This document shows positions 34,013 through 42,863 of a DNA stretch of 64,000 nucleotides, piece by piece; positions within the stretch are counted from its first letter, which is position 1; every line of letters begins with the position of its first letter. The stretch spans positions 13,124 to 77,123 of the forward strand of contig CAZVKG010000008.1 of assembly GCA_964627665.1 (NCBI GenBank), given 5' to 3'. The translations under genes and the position numbers were made by a program. The notes beneath the pieces are model-generated. The model searched no databases. It was not told the DNA's origin and worked only from the letters and a program-made list of their open reading frames with translations. The DNA comes from UBA1351 sp964627665. Its GTDB lineage: Bacteria; Bacillota; Clostridia; Lachnospirales; Vallitaleaceae.

Positions 34013-34486
34013 GTTGTTTCCTCCTTCAATTTCATCTTCATCAATATTTATTGAATTTATTATTGCAAACATCCCATCTATTGCAGGTGTGTTTGTTAAC
34101 GCTACCGAGTGAAGCACAACAGCCTTATTGTCACTTTTTCTGACAAGGACTACAGGAGAGAGATATCTATATTCTTTGTTCTTCAGATACTCTTGAGCTT
34201 TTGGTGTCCACTCAACTTTTGCTGCAATTGCTCCGTCTTGAAGGATGATATCTTTTATCCAACCCCCGGCAGGAGCTTGAACATCTTCAAGTGTCTGATG
34301 TTCATAATCTATGACTATATCAATAGCCCGATTCTTAAAGGTATTTCTTATCCTTTGAAAGCTTTCTTGATCTACATAGAAATCACCCTTTTGCGACTTG
34401 ATTTTTCCAAGCTTTAAAAGTTTAACCACTTCAGGAGCTCCTTGAATTTCGGAAGAGCTCATATTTAAAACAAATCTTTTTTTCAC
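33440..34486 (-). CDS. Phage prohead protease with scaffold domain (Mu gpI)
   Basis: 348 aa. The amino half is the Mu gpI-type protease (FVLNMSSSEIQGAPEVVKLL; DIVIDYEHQTLEDVQAPAGG; VVLHSVALTNTPAIDGM, with His and Ser in the family's active-site positions). The carboxy half is a charged helical scaffold. The start is GTG behind AAGGGTGG. Inside the frame, an ATG at 34012 has its own AAGGAGG, giving the scaffold alone. First gene after the candidate late promoter region. Confidence 0.88.
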   Translation of the reverse strand: MKKRFVLNMSSSEIQGAPEVVKLLKLGKIKSQKGDFYVDQESFQRIRNTFKNRAIDIVIDYEHQTLEDVQAPAGGWIKDIILQDGAIAAKVEWTPKAQEYLKNKEYRYLSPVVLVRKSDNKAVVLHSVALTNTPAIDGMFAIINSINIDEDEIEGGNNMDLKKLAELLGLPEDATEEQIMQAIQMVVGELGKLQEQLKKKDGSEGETEVVANKVIMGLLGLDNNDAKTEDVAAAIVALKNPANYVPVTEFNKLKERLDKKDSDEVVTLALKAGKISAAQKDWAEEYALKDPEGFKRFVEKAPQTVPMGEIEHDDVKKSDGRVEETTMAVCKMLGVSKEDVEKYGKEEN

Positions 34487-34517
34487 ACATCCACCACCCT
34501 TTATGTTTTTAACCTAA

Positions 34518-34595
34518 CTTATAACGCCGTTAGCACGCGTTATAACGCTAGTGTTTTCGCTTTCAGGTATAAACATCTTAGATAGGGGTATAAAC
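34518..34595 (-). promoter_or_regulatory. Regulatory region before the protease/capsid genes with two pairs of 21-bp-phased repeats
   Basis: The 129-bp gap 34487-34615 carries GGTATAAAC at 34566 and 34587, and TTATAACGC at 34519 and 34540. Each pair is spaced exactly 21 bp. The copy at 34537-34548 is a perfect palindrome GCGTTATAACGC. In Mu the C-dependent promoter PI lies in this place. I cannot assign -10/-35 boxes with confidence. Confidence 0.6.
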
Positions 34596-34615
34596 CATCC
34601 TATTAGACGTTAAAA

Positions 34616-35353
34616 TCATTTTTTCCCTTTTGTCGACATTTCCCTTTTTTCGAATGCTTTTTCAATTGATTTTGGATAATTCTTAAGTTCAGGTTCAAAT
34701 GAATTTTTTGCAGGGTTTTTCGAAAACTTCGGATCAGGCATTACATTTACAAATTTTCCTCCTACTTCAGCTGCTCGAGGTGCACCTTGTTCAACTCTAA
34801 GCCCTCTTTCTTTAACTTGCCTTTCCGACAAGGTTATAATTCCACACCTACACCGAAATCCATTCGGTGGATACCATATATCCCATATAGGATCATCTGC
34901 CCTAAATACACGTCCATCCATAGCAAGATGAGAAGGTCTTGTATGCTTGTCATTCACTGCATCGTATTGCCAATAGGGTCTAAGCTTCATGACTTCTGAA
35001 GATGTCATTTGCTTATAATGACCCACCTGATAGGCCGTTTGCATGTTCGTCCTGAATATGTTGTCCGCTTGAAAATTCGTGATTCCTTCATATCCTTTTG
35101 ATTCTAAGAACTCATTCATGTTGTTCTTGAAGTCCCTCATGGTCGTCCCGTTTTCAATAGCCTTTAGAATTTCATCATGAAACTTATAAATCACTTGTGC
35201 TGAGGTATATCCTGAAACTGTAAATGCAAGCGCTTTGTATTCTTCAGCCAACTTATAGAATTCTGAAGGCTTCAATGGAATCTTATCTTTGAAATAGTTC
35301 ACAGCTTCCTCAAAGACTATATCTTTTGTAAGAAGATCAAACAGCTCTTTCAT
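34616..35353 (-). CDS. Phage head morphogenesis protein (Mu gpF / SPP1 gp7 family)
   Basis: 245-aa minor head protein. The MuF domain is clear: NIFRTNMQTAYQVGHYKQMT, PYWQYDAVNDKHTRPSHLAM, and WDIWYPPNGFRCRCGIITLS with the family's paired cysteines. The long MuF toxin carboxy-terminal domain found in some phages is absent. Overlaps the portal gene by 17 bp. Confidence 0.9.
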   Translation of the reverse strand: MKELFDLLTKDIVFEEAVNYFKDKIPLKPSEFYKLAEEYKALAFTVSGYTSAQVIYKFHDEILKAIENGTTMRDFKNNMNEFLESKGYEGITNFQADNIFRTNMQTAYQVGHYKQMTSSEVMKLRPYWQYDAVNDKHTRPSHLAMDGRVFRADDPIWDIWYPPNGFRCRCGIITLSERQVKERGLRVEQGAPRAAEVGGKFVNVMPDPKFSKNPAKNSFEPELKNYPKSIEKAFEKREMSTKGKK

Positions 35354-36902
35354 TTTCCTTCATCCTTCCAATCATGTCCGAGTAGAACATAGCTTTTTGT
35401 AAAAGCTCTTCGAGGTCGCCAGCATCCATTTCCTTGTAGAGCGTTTCAACAAATTTTTCATTTTCGAGCTGTTGTTTCAGTTCTTCAAGATTTTCTGCAC
35501 CCTCTAACAGTTTCATGATCGGCTCAAACATTTTGACAAATATCTTGGAGCTTTGAGCTGTTGCTTCATCAGCAAATCTGTCAATGCGGTTTTGATATTC
35601 CTTGCTAATTGTGTTTGCTTGATCTGTTTCCTTGTTGGCAATCAGTTTCATATCTGCCTTTAATGGTAAAGGCGCGTTATCCTTTGGAGGTGTTGCCACT
35701 TCTTCTCCATCTTCAGGCTTTGGAACGCTAAACTTTTTGTACAAATGCGAAGTGGGTATCTTTAAACCAATATCACAGATAAGTTTTTGATAGATGTCTG
35801 CTGTTTCTTTTAAATCACCTGCTTCTTCCGCATCAAATCTAATATATGGAATTCGTCTGTCTTCTCCAAAGTTAAAAAGAACAAGCGGACGAATCAAATC
35901 TCTTCGAAGTGTTGCTGATATGCCCTTGCAATCGGCTAAGGTCAAATCATGCCTTACTTCATTATGCGTTTTACTTTGTGCAAATGACCCTCCCCCTGAA
36001 TCAGATGTCAACGTTTGACCAAGAACTGCTTTTGATGTTTGCTCATCACAATATCTTGCAAGGGATTCATACACGTTGATTGAGGATGTCTTTGAACTTT
36101 CTTTAAACTCAATTTCAGTTCCATCCGGTATAATGCCTGCTGCATCTGTACCAATCTGAACCAATGCTCTCATAAGCGCAAGTTTATCTTCTTCACTTGC
36201 TGAAGGATTATATTTTCCAAGTCTAAGAGGCATCCCAAATACTTCACAAAAGCTGACCCAATCCTTGATGTCATAGTTCTTGAATAAGTACATCCAAGCC
36301 ACTACACGAAGAACGCCTGCTCGTGAAGGATGTCCTGACCTTGCCTTATAGCTATGAATGATGAACTTATTTTCAGGAATTTCTATGCCGGCAGGATAGT
36401 CCTTTGTAATGACCTTCAGCGTATCATTTTCATCCCAAAAGAATTTCTTTTGATGACGCCATCGTATATCTTTAATTGTGACTTTACCTTCATCATATCC
36501 CCATATGATTTCACTCATGGCTATGCCTTTTCCAATGGCATCAAGTAAATCTAAAAGAACATCCTCAAAACTTTCAAGGCTCTCAATTTCTTGCTTTACA
36601 AATTCGGCAATATCTTTATCTTTCTGATCCGTCGAAAACGGAATAATCTCATAATCAAGACCTGTAACGGAATTTTTTCTCGTTTGAAGCTGTGAGAATA
36701 GATGTGGGTCTTTCTCTTCCATTTCTTCAAAGAGTTCCATCTGTCTCATGACATCTCCTGAATCTGCTTCCCTAAATATTTGAGCAAGGCGGATTGGTGT
36801 TAATCCATTTGAAGGATAGGTTGAGTATTTATCCTGAACCTGAGCCACAGCAATTTCATAAAGCTTAGGTGCCTTCTTTCCTTTTTTTTCATCTTTCAAC
36901 AC
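35337..36902 (-). CDS. Portal protein (DUF935, Mu gp29)
   Basis: 521 aa. DUF935 hallmarks: LTPIRLAQIFREADSGDVMR near the start, ENKFIIHSYKARSGHPSRAG, LFKNYDIKDWVSFCEVFGMP, and LGQTLTSDSGGGSFAQSKTH. It forms the dodecameric DNA channel at one capsid vertex. The start is GTG (or the adjacent TTG) behind AGGAGGTGA. Ten bases follow the terminase gene. Confidence 0.92.
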   Translation of the reverse strand: MLKDEKKGKKAPKLYEIAVAQVQDKYSTYPSNGLTPIRLAQIFREADSGDVMRQMELFEEMEEKDPHLFSQLQTRKNSVTGLDYEIIPFSTDQKDKDIAEFVKQEIESLESFEDVLLDLLDAIGKGIAMSEIIWGYDEGKVTIKDIRWRHQKKFFWDENDTLKVITKDYPAGIEIPENKFIIHSYKARSGHPSRAGVLRVVAWMYLFKNYDIKDWVSFCEVFGMPLRLGKYNPSASEEDKLALMRALVQIGTDAAGIIPDGTEIEFKESSKTSSINVYESLARYCDEQTSKAVLGQTLTSDSGGGSFAQSKTHNEVRHDLTLADCKGISATLRRDLIRPLVLFNFGEDRRIPYIRFDAEEAGDLKETADIYQKLICDIGLKIPTSHLYKKFSVPKPEDGEEVATPPKDNAPLPLKADMKLIANKETDQANTISKEYQNRIDRFADEATAQSSKIFVKMFEPIMKLLEGAENLEELKQQLENEKFVETLYKEMDAGDLEELLQKAMFYSDMIGRMKENERAV

Positions 36903-36912
36903 TGCTCACCTC

Positions 36913-38670
36913 CTAAAATGCTCCTCGCTTGAACTTCATTGCTCGACTGAGTACTGACTTATAATCAACTTTTGTGTTTCCTTTAATTTTCAGTGCTAGT
37001 CGAACAGCCATCTCAAGTCCATCCGGACCATCATCATTTTTTCCCATAGGGTATTCTTTTAGCTGTTGAAGTAATGTTTTATGTTTTGCATTAAACTTAA
37101 TATATTTGTTTTTAATCAACGGTTGCAATGACTCAATTCTCATGTTCTTATTTAATACACTGTTGATTTCTTCTATCGGTAAATATTCACCGACTTCAGC
37201 ACTCTTCTTGACCATGACATCCTTGAAAAAATGCTGGAACTGAACTGTCTCAACTCCAAATAGGAACAGGGGCTTTTTGTAGTCCCTTTTTAACCGTTTA
37301 GACGTCTCAATCGAATCATCGATAATTGCATCCGGCTTTCTTTTCTCAATGGATGCTTCAAGCACATACATATATCCACTTTGAGTATCTTTCGCAATAA
37401 TAATAATTGAAGATGTATCACTTTTTTTATTTTTTCCAAGTGATGGATCATTCGCCCCAACAAAAATGAACCTTGAATCTTTAAAATCAACCGATGTCTC
37501 ATCATAAAAATCAAACCATTCTTCGTTAAAAGCACATGAGTCCGGGTCAATAGGATCATTTTGAATCTCACTGTTAAATGAAGCTTCACCTTCAGATATT
37601 TTTATAATCATTAAGTCATAGTAAGAGAGCTTTGCTTCCCACAAGACTTCCGTTCCTTCAAGCATTTCTTTCTTGTTGGCATCAAAGAACATTTTTGCAT
37701 CTTCTTGCCTGTGATCGTTTTCTAGATCAGTGTAAATAGCTTCCCAAGCACTCCATAAATCATCTTTATCAGAAAAACTAATAACTCCTCGATATTTTAC
37801 CGAATGGTATTCAGGATTCTTGAGCACCTTGGAAAGTAGTGAATCATAGTGTAGGATAGTTCCGATATACACAATATCCGTATATGTATCCCCGGCTTTT
37901 GACACTGCTTTATAGAACCAGTTCGTAAGTTTTTTTCTTTGCTCCGGTGTATTTACATTTTCGTCATTCTCAATATCATCAAGAACCAAAAGGTCCGGTC
38001 TCCAATTTCGGTGTCTTCGTCCACGTATTTTCTTTCCTGAGCCAATCGCTTCGATTTTAATATTGGTTGACGTCAATATCACGCCAGCTTTCCAGACTTT
38101 TCCTTTAAGGTTTCCGAAGTCTTCGATGATATATTTGTTTTCTTCAAGCTCTGTCTTAATATCTGTCAAAAATCCTTCTGCTTGTTCTGTACTATCGGAT
38201 AAGATAATCGGATAATGTTTATACTCAAAGACGATTGCATGTAAGGTATCTTTAAATGTGAAATTGGTTGATTTTGCATGACCACGAGGAGCTGCCGTTG
38301 CTCTTTTACATCCTTTAGATCTTGAAATCTTGTTCTTGTCCGTTATTGGATTTAACCCTTTCATCACGCCTTTTGTCCAAATCTCATCTAATTTCTCATG
38401 AAATTTTGGAGATTCTCTTAAAAAGTAATGTGGAAGGTATGCTCTCCCAAAGTATCCAAGATCAAAAGCAGCTAAGCGCTTTCTTAATCCTTTAGGTCCT
38501 GTCAACTTTTCTCCGGCCTCAAATTCTTTTTGCAATTGCATTCGCATCAAATAATGCTCGTCATTTCTAATAACATAATTTGCAAAAAGTTTTTTTTGAT
38601 ACTCTTGGTCTTCCAGTAATTCAGCATCTTCTTCATTTAGTTGATCTAAATATTCATCCAATTTAATCAT
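36913..38670 (-). CDS. Terminase large subunit (Mu gp28-like)
   Basis: 585-aa DNA-packaging motor. ATPase: Walker A-like APRGHAKSTNFTF near 128-138 and Walker B DLLVLDDIEND near 226-236. The RNaseH-like nuclease begins at FIFVGANDPSLGKNKKSDTS (Asp near 408) with FLFGVETVQFQHFF following. It cuts and packages DNA in a headful manner in Mu relatives. Overlaps the small subunit by 8 bp. Confidence 0.9.
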   Translation of the reverse strand: MIKLDEYLDQLNEEDAELLEDQEYQKKLFANYVIRNDEHYLMRMQLQKEFEAGEKLTGPKGLRKRLAAFDLGYFGRAYLPHYFLRESPKFHEKLDEIWTKGVMKGLNPITDKNKISRSKGCKRATAAPRGHAKSTNFTFKDTLHAIVFEYKHYPIILSDSTEQAEGFLTDIKTELEENKYIIEDFGNLKGKVWKAGVILTSTNIKIEAIGSGKKIRGRRHRNWRPDLLVLDDIENDENVNTPEQRKKLTNWFYKAVSKAGDTYTDIVYIGTILHYDSLLSKVLKNPEYHSVKYRGVISFSDKDDLWSAWEAIYTDLENDHRQEDAKMFFDANKKEMLEGTEVLWEAKLSYYDLMIIKISEGEASFNSEIQNDPIDPDSCAFNEEWFDFYDETSVDFKDSRFIFVGANDPSLGKNKKSDTSSIIIIAKDTQSGYMYVLEASIEKRKPDAIIDDSIETSKRLKRDYKKPLFLFGVETVQFQHFFKDVMVKKSAEVGEYLPIEEINSVLNKNMRIESLQPLIKNKYIKFNAKHKTLLQQLKEYPMGKNDDGPDGLEMAVRLALKIKGNTKVDYKSVLSRAMKFKRGAF

Positions 38671-39226
38671 CTTGCATCATCTTTTCTTTGGCTCTTTCAA
38701 GCACAGATTTTAATTCTTTTGCTAAAGTTCGATCTGATTTAATCGCTGTCATCAATTGGTTTTCAAGTTCTTGAAAGGCAAGTTCAACTTTCTTTTTCAT
38801 GTCTTGTTTAACTCTGTCTTTATAAGCCTTAGTACGACTAATCGCTGTAATAAGTCGCCCGGCTTTATCTAAAGGCATGTTATCAAACTCTTCTTCAGCC
38901 GTTGAAAGCTTTTTGACAAGTCCATCCATAAGCATCATGAGTCCTGCGTCTGTATAATCGATATCCGGATTTTTTTTAATTACTCCAACGAGTGCTTCTG
39001 TTTGCTTTTGTGCTTCAATTAATCGTTGTGTAGCACCTGTTGTTCTTATCGCATATCTTCCAACACTACTTTTACTTACTTCATAGCCCTGACCAGTAAC
39101 CCAGTCAGCAATCTCTTGATAGGTATTATTTGTATCAATAATCATGTCATCGATTTGCTCTCTAATTTCATCTGGCAAAGCATCTATTTTTGAGTTAATT
39201 CTCGTCCTTGACCTTTCTTTTCCCAT
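38663..39226 (-). CDS. Terminase small subunit (DUF3486, Mu gp27)
   Basis: 187 aa. LPDEIREQIDDMIIDTNNTY followed by QEIADWVTGQGYEVSKSSVG is a helix-turn-helix with the DUF3486 pattern; the rest is a long coiled coil. It recognises phage DNA and loads the large subunit. Start and stop overlap both neighbours, showing translational coupling. Confidence 0.88.
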   Translation of the reverse strand: MGKERSRTRINSKIDALPDEIREQIDDMIIDTNNTYQEIADWVTGQGYEVSKSSVGRYAIRTTGATQRLIEAQKQTEALVGVIKKNPDIDYTDAGLMMLMDGLVKKLSTAEEEFDNMPLDKAGRLITAISRTKAYKDRVKQDMKKKVELAFQELENQLMTAIKSDRTLAKELKSVLERAKEKMMQDD

Positions 39227-39546
39227 CAGACATCAACTCCTAGATCATCTATCGTACCTTCAACTAAATCAACGCCCTTTCTTGTCAGCTTAATCACGGC
39301 ATCTTTGCGGTAAGCATTATAAGCATTTACCGATTTATCTACAAAAACGATATACTCGGCTTCCGATAAATAATCAAGATGTTTTGATATGTCCGGCGAA
39401 ACTATTAAGCCATCTGCCACAAGCGCATTTGTGATCTGCCTAAGCAACAAAGAATTTTGATGCCCCTTAACTAAGGCACGAATAATATATCCTCTAATCG
39501 CTTTGTTGAGTCTAATTTCCACTTCTGTACGCTCATCCATCATCAT
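39226..39546 (-). CDS. Winged-helix-like phage protein (Mu gp26 position)
   Basis: 106 aa. The segment LLLRQITNALVADGLIVSPD, then HLDYLSEAEYIVFVD and VIKLTRKGVDLVEGTI, reads like a small winged helix. It precedes the small terminase, where Mu has gp26 of unknown function. Overlaps both neighbours. Confidence 0.65.
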   Translation of the reverse strand: MMMDERTEVEIRLNKAIRGYIIRALVKGHQNSLLLRQITNALVADGLIVSPDISKHLDYLSEAEYIVFVDKSVNAYNAYRKDAVIKLTRKGVDLVEGTIDDLGVDV

Positions 39547-39832
39547 TTCCCCTCGCTCTCCCTTTAAACTGTAATAAGACTTTGTCTATCTTGCTGTCTA
39601 TATTTCCCATCTTGCTGTCAACATTATTCAGTGTCCGAATGAAGTCCTCTCGTAATACATACACAAAAGGTAAATCACTCTTTAAATCATTGAGATCATT
39701 TCTTAAACTCTCAATTTCTTTGTCATTCTTTTTTATGCCTTCTTTTATATCAGCCATTGTCCCTTTTAAGAAATATGCTATTGCACCAACAGCCAATGCT
39801 GTAATCGATTGAAGTATCCAACTTAATTCCAT
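39533..39832 (-). CDS. Small membrane-anchored coiled-coil protein of the lysis/packaging junction
   Basis: 99 aa: one amino-terminal membrane span (SWILQSITALAVGAIAYFLK) followed by a charged coiled coil (ADIKEGIKKNDKEIESLRND and onward). It lies 10 bp after the holin, like XhlA-type or Rz-like accessory lysis proteins and Mu gp25 (DUF2730). Which one cannot be decided by eye. Confidence 0.65.
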   Translation of the reverse strand: MELSWILQSITALAVGAIAYFLKGTMADIKEGIKKNDKEIESLRNDLNDLKSDLPFVYVLREDFIRTLNNVDSKMGNIDSKIDKVLLQFKGRARGNDDG

Positions 39833-39842
39833 ATGCTAACCC

Positions 39843-40277
39843 CTATTGACTTTCACTCTTGAGTTCAAGTACTTTTTCCTCAATGACCTTTGTCAAATAT
39901 TTTGAGAAATCACCAAAGTTTTCCTCAATCATTGCTTTACTCTCAGGCTTCAACGCTTCGGCAATTTCGTTAAAAGCTTGAATAGATAAGGCCTCAAGTT
40001 CTCGCTTATCACGTATTCCTTCTTTTACAGCTTCTCTAAGGGTCTTTGCTGTCGTTTGCTCAATCTGTGCGACTGTTTTTTTTGTAAGAATATCTACATC
40101 ATCCAGTGCATCGTTTAAAAGCTTGCGTTGTTCATCACTTTTTATGCGCATCGTTTCAGCTTTGACTTTTTCCGTTAGCTTATGCATCGCATTTGTCGCA
40201 TATGCCGCTAATAAAGCAACACCTGCAAGAGCAACGTTCATTGCGATTTGTGTCAAGAACTGTTGTGTTGTCTCCAT
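39843..40277 (-). CDS. Phage holin, LL-H-like family
   Basis: 144 aa with a single amino-terminal membrane helix (TQIAMNVALAGVALLAAYAT) and a long amphipathic helical tail, the layout of the LL-H/phi-family holins. It would open the cell membrane for the endolysin encoded upstream. It is the first gene of the large late operon, with AAGGAGG as RBS; only 24 nt separate its start from a strong terminator hairpin. Confidence 0.72.
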   Translation of the reverse strand: METTQQFLTQIAMNVALAGVALLAAYATNAMHKLTEKVKAETMRIKSDEQRKLLNDALDDVDILTKKTVAQIEQTTAKTLREAVKEGIRDKRELEALSIQAFNEIAEALKPESKAMIEENFGDFSKYLTKVIEEKVLELKSESQ

Positions 40278-40301
40278 ACCTTCGCCTCCTTCATTTTTTT
40301 C

Positions 40302-40341
40302 AAAAAAAATAAGTATTAAGAACTCTGTTCTTAATACTTAT
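40302..40341 (-). terminator. Perfect terminator hairpin between mor and the holin
   Basis: 15-bp perfect stem (40309-40323 with 40327-40341), TCT loop, then eight U residues on the minus strand. It stops transcripts that pass mor. The next gene starts 24 nt later, leaving no room for a promoter after it. A dyad ATAG-N5-CTAT lies upstream at 40355-40367. Confidence 0.85.
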
Positions 40342-40392
40342 CTTAACCTCTTTCATAGGTAAGCTATAGATGTAATGATTCTGAAAAACACT

Positions 40393-40728
40393 TCATTTCA
40401 TGGCCTTTTCTTCATCTTCAAAGTCAAATAATGAGCATTGTCCTTTTACATGGCCTTCTCCACATATATTCCTTATCCAACGTTCACTTAGGTTATACTT
40501 TTTCCCTAAGTCCGCATGATTGTACCCATTAAACTCTTCTTTGATTTTCAAATCCCTGACTGGTCTTAAAAAAGTGTCTGATTTTGGAATGTAGAAAGTT
40601 GTCCCACCAATTAATTCAGAAAGTTTAACAAAATTTTTTATTCCTATTTCTTCAGCAATCTCTCTATAAATACCATCAGGAATCATCTCCGGTGTCAGTT
40701 CATTGATTAGCCCGTCTATAATGTCCAC
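40393..40728 (-). CDS. Mor transcription activator family protein
   Basis: 111 aa. It matches Mor/C: an amino-terminal dimerisation part (IYREIAEEIGIKNFVKLSEL, IGGTTFYIPK) and a carboxy-terminal helix-turn-helix (HADLGKKYNLSERWIRNIC). In Mu, Mor turns on the middle promoter and C the late ones. I see no separate C gene here, so this protein may activate the late promoters directly. It lies after the endolysin, an order different from Mu. Confidence 0.85.
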   Translation of the reverse strand: MDIIDGLINELTPEMIPDGIYREIAEEIGIKNFVKLSELIGGTTFYIPKSDTFLRPVRDLKIKEEFNGYNHADLGKKYNLSERWIRNICGEGHVKGQCSLFDFEDEEKAMK

Positions 40729-40754
40729 CTCCTTATGCGTTTTGATTATGTTTC

Positions 40755-42062
40755 TTAAATCATGTTTGCTAGTATGCCCATTATTTCGCCAAGAGTGGGC
40801 TGTTCACCGAGCTTGTCTTTCCAATACTCAGGCGTATCAATAACCCCATTATCTACCAGTTTTTTTAATCCATCGCTTTGCCATTGAGGAATATTGCTGT
40901 TATCTTCTTTTGGCTCGTCTTTGGGTTCTTTAAGAATTTCATTTAGTATCTTAATGATACCATACCCGTATCCACTACCGGGCCAAGCCCAACCTGCACC
41001 ATTTGGATTATCTTTATAACCAAGCCATTCAAAGTATTTAGATGCTCCTCGTTTTACAAGATGGAATCGTGGGTCAACACATACAAGCTTGAGATTTTCA
41101 GTACTTCCATAGGCTTTCAAGTGCTGCATCTGAGCTCTTACTCCAATGCGTGGACTTTCAAACCTTGCAGCATCACCTTGAGCATTGTTGTTGAGCGCTC
41201 CTATACCTGAATAATTATTCTGTTCAGGAAGAACAATACCACCATATTTGAAATATCCTGTTTCCTTGAGCGTCTGTGCCCAAGCTCCATCCGCTCGAAT
41301 GCCTTCAATTTCAGCTTCTTGAATAAATAACTGAGCTAATTCTTCAATCGTACAGTTTGGAAGCTTTGGATTCGGATTTCCTTTGAGTGCATATGATACC
41401 ATTTGACTGGCGGTTGCTTGAGTCGTTCCCATGATTAGCGTGAGTTTCTCTTGTTGATCATCTGATTTTGTAGGTATTGAAGAACCCGGCTTGATATATT
41501 CTACTTCAAGAAGTTCACACAATACTTTTGCTTTTGCTTCAGCAATTTTCTCAAGGTTACTGTCAATTTTTAAAAACGCTTCATCCACTGAATTGTCATG
41601 GAATCCGCTTTCAACCAAGAACACATGAGGTGTTTCAACTGAAACGGCTGCTCGTATAACACCATAATAGTCATAACCTTTTGAAGTTGTTGACTCTTTG
41701 GTCTTTGCCCCTCTGTTGGGATTGTTCATCAAGGACGATACTGCTTCTGAAATTTTAGCTGCCCATTGCCTGTCACTTGGATTTCTTACTGAGTAAAAAC
41801 ATTCTGCACCACGAGCTTGACTGTTTGCAGCGTTGGAATGTTCGCTGATAAATATATCAGTTCCTTTACTGCAAGCTCCACGATCTTGGAGACTTGGGTC
41901 TTCATTTTCAGACCTTGTGAGCTTAACTTCAACGCCACATCTTTCAAGCGCCGCTTTAAGATAGTTTGACAACTTCCACATTCCTGCATATTCATAGTAA
42001 CCAGTCGGTCCTTTGTTTACATTTCCCGGAGCGTGTCCGGGGTCAATAGTCACTTTTTTCAT
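40755..42062 (-). CDS. Endolysin: N-acetylmuramoyl-L-alanine amidase plus glucosaminidase
   Basis: 435 aa with two wall-cutting modules. Residues 1-175 are Amidase_3: zinc ligand His in TIDPGHAPG, then TDIFISEHSNAAN, and a catalytic Glu in VFLVESGFHDN. Residues about 210-375 are a glucosaminidase/GH73-like domain (GTTQATASQMVSYALKGNPN; FIQEAEIEGIRADGAWAQTL; NYSGIGALNNNAQGDAARFE). A short carboxy-terminal segment (QWQSDGLKKLVDNGVIDTPE) resembles anchoring tails of clostridial lysins. No signal peptide, so it needs the holin. Confidence 0.9.
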   Translation of the reverse strand: MKKVTIDPGHAPGNVNKGPTGYYEYAGMWKLSNYLKAALERCGVEVKLTRSENEDPSLQDRGACSKGTDIFISEHSNAANSQARGAECFYSVRNPSDRQWAAKISEAVSSLMNNPNRGAKTKESTTSKGYDYYGVIRAAVSVETPHVFLVESGFHDNSVDEAFLKIDSNLEKIAEAKAKVLCELLEVEYIKPGSSIPTKSDDQQEKLTLIMGTTQATASQMVSYALKGNPNPKLPNCTIEELAQLFIQEAEIEGIRADGAWAQTLKETGYFKYGGIVLPEQNNYSGIGALNNNAQGDAARFESPRIGVRAQMQHLKAYGSTENLKLVCVDPRFHLVKRGASKYFEWLGYKDNPNGAGWAWPGSGYGYGIIKILNEILKEPKDEPKEDNSNIPQWQSDGLKKLVDNGVIDTPEYWKDKLGEQPTLGEIMGILANMI

Positions 42063-42289
42063 TTTAATTTCTCCCTTTTATCAAATGTGAATCCGTATAT
42101 TAATAATGTTTCTCTATCCTTGGGAACATCTTCATAGAACTCTGATTTCAATGAAAATTGTCCTTGTTGAATCAGCTTAATGAACCTATTTATATTTGTT
42201 TTATTTACTGCTACATCACGCTTTTTTAATTCGTTTTTTATGTCATCTAATTCCACCAACATATCAACTTTAAATTTTATAGCATTCAT
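42059..42289 (-). CDS. Small phage protein, unknown
   Basis: 76 aa from MNAIKFKVDMLVELDDIKNE, preceded by AAGGAGG at 6 nt. Mixed helix and strand, no motif recognised. It overlaps the endolysin start by 4 bp and the preceding gene by 4 bp, so it is part of the middle operon. Confidence 0.65.
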   Translation of the reverse strand: MNAIKFKVDMLVELDDIKNELKKRDVAVNKTNINRFIKLIQQGQFSLKSEFYEDVPKDRETLLIYGFTFDKREKLK

Positions 42290-42474
42290 GATTTCCCTCC
42301 TTTTGAAATAGACCACTTAACTATTTCAACGATTCTATCGTAAACAGTAGGTTTCCATTCAAAGCACCGCTTACTAAATTTCAGTTGATATGAACCTGTT
42401 GAACACGGATATCTTAACTGTCCACGTTTTCTATATCTACAATTTGAACACTTTTGTTCTGAAGTTTTTTCCAT
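42286..42474 (-). CDS. Small cysteine-containing phage protein
   Basis: 62 aa. CSNCRYRKRGQLRYPC followed by RCFEWKP gives four cysteines that could bind one metal ion, resembling short phage proteins with a CxxC-x(n)-C-x(n)-C pattern. A strong AGGAGG-type RBS is present upstream. Function unknown. Confidence 0.65.
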   Translation of the reverse strand: MEKTSEQKCSNCRYRKRGQLRYPCSTGSYQLKFSKRCFEWKPTVYDRIVEIVKWSISKGGKS

Positions 42475-42485
42475 CAGTACCTCCT

Positions 42486-42863
42486 TTATAAGTTTATGAT
42501 CGGAGCAATAACCTTCTCATAAAACTCCATTGCTTTGTAACTTGTTTCGCCACGAGCCTTGACTTCTTCTTCAAACTTCTTGTATTCCAAAGCAAGCTTC
42601 ATGACCTTGAGAGCTCCAATCTGCTCAGGTGTTATTTTGGTTTTTATTGCACCGCTTGGAATAATACACCCCAAAGCTCTTGGAAGGTAGAAAATATCTC
42701 CATCCTTTTCCCATTCCTCAATAACCTCTTTGGCAAAGTTGTTGCGGTTGAGTTTTGGCTTGATAGGAGGGATGATGCCTTTTTCTCTTAGTTCCTTACG
42801 GAATTCTTTGGCATGTTGCTTTTCCTTATTGGTCATCTTCTTGTATTTCTTTTTAGTTGCCAA
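42486..42863 (-). CDS. Phage protein of unknown function
   Basis: About 125 aa if started at TTG 42863, which has AGGTG 6 nt upstream and overlaps the GemA stop; a longer ATG frame begins at 42899 inside gemA. The amino end is very basic (TKKKYKKMTNKEKQHAKEF) and the rest is mixed alpha/beta. No family recognised. Lies between GemA and the small cysteine protein. Confidence 0.6.
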   Translation of the reverse strand: MATKKKYKKMTNKEKQHAKEFRKELREKGIIPPIKPKLNRNNFAKEVIEEWEKDGDIFYLPRALGCIIPSGAIKTKITPEQIGALKVMKLALEYKKFEEEVKARGETSYKAMEFYEKVIAPIINL

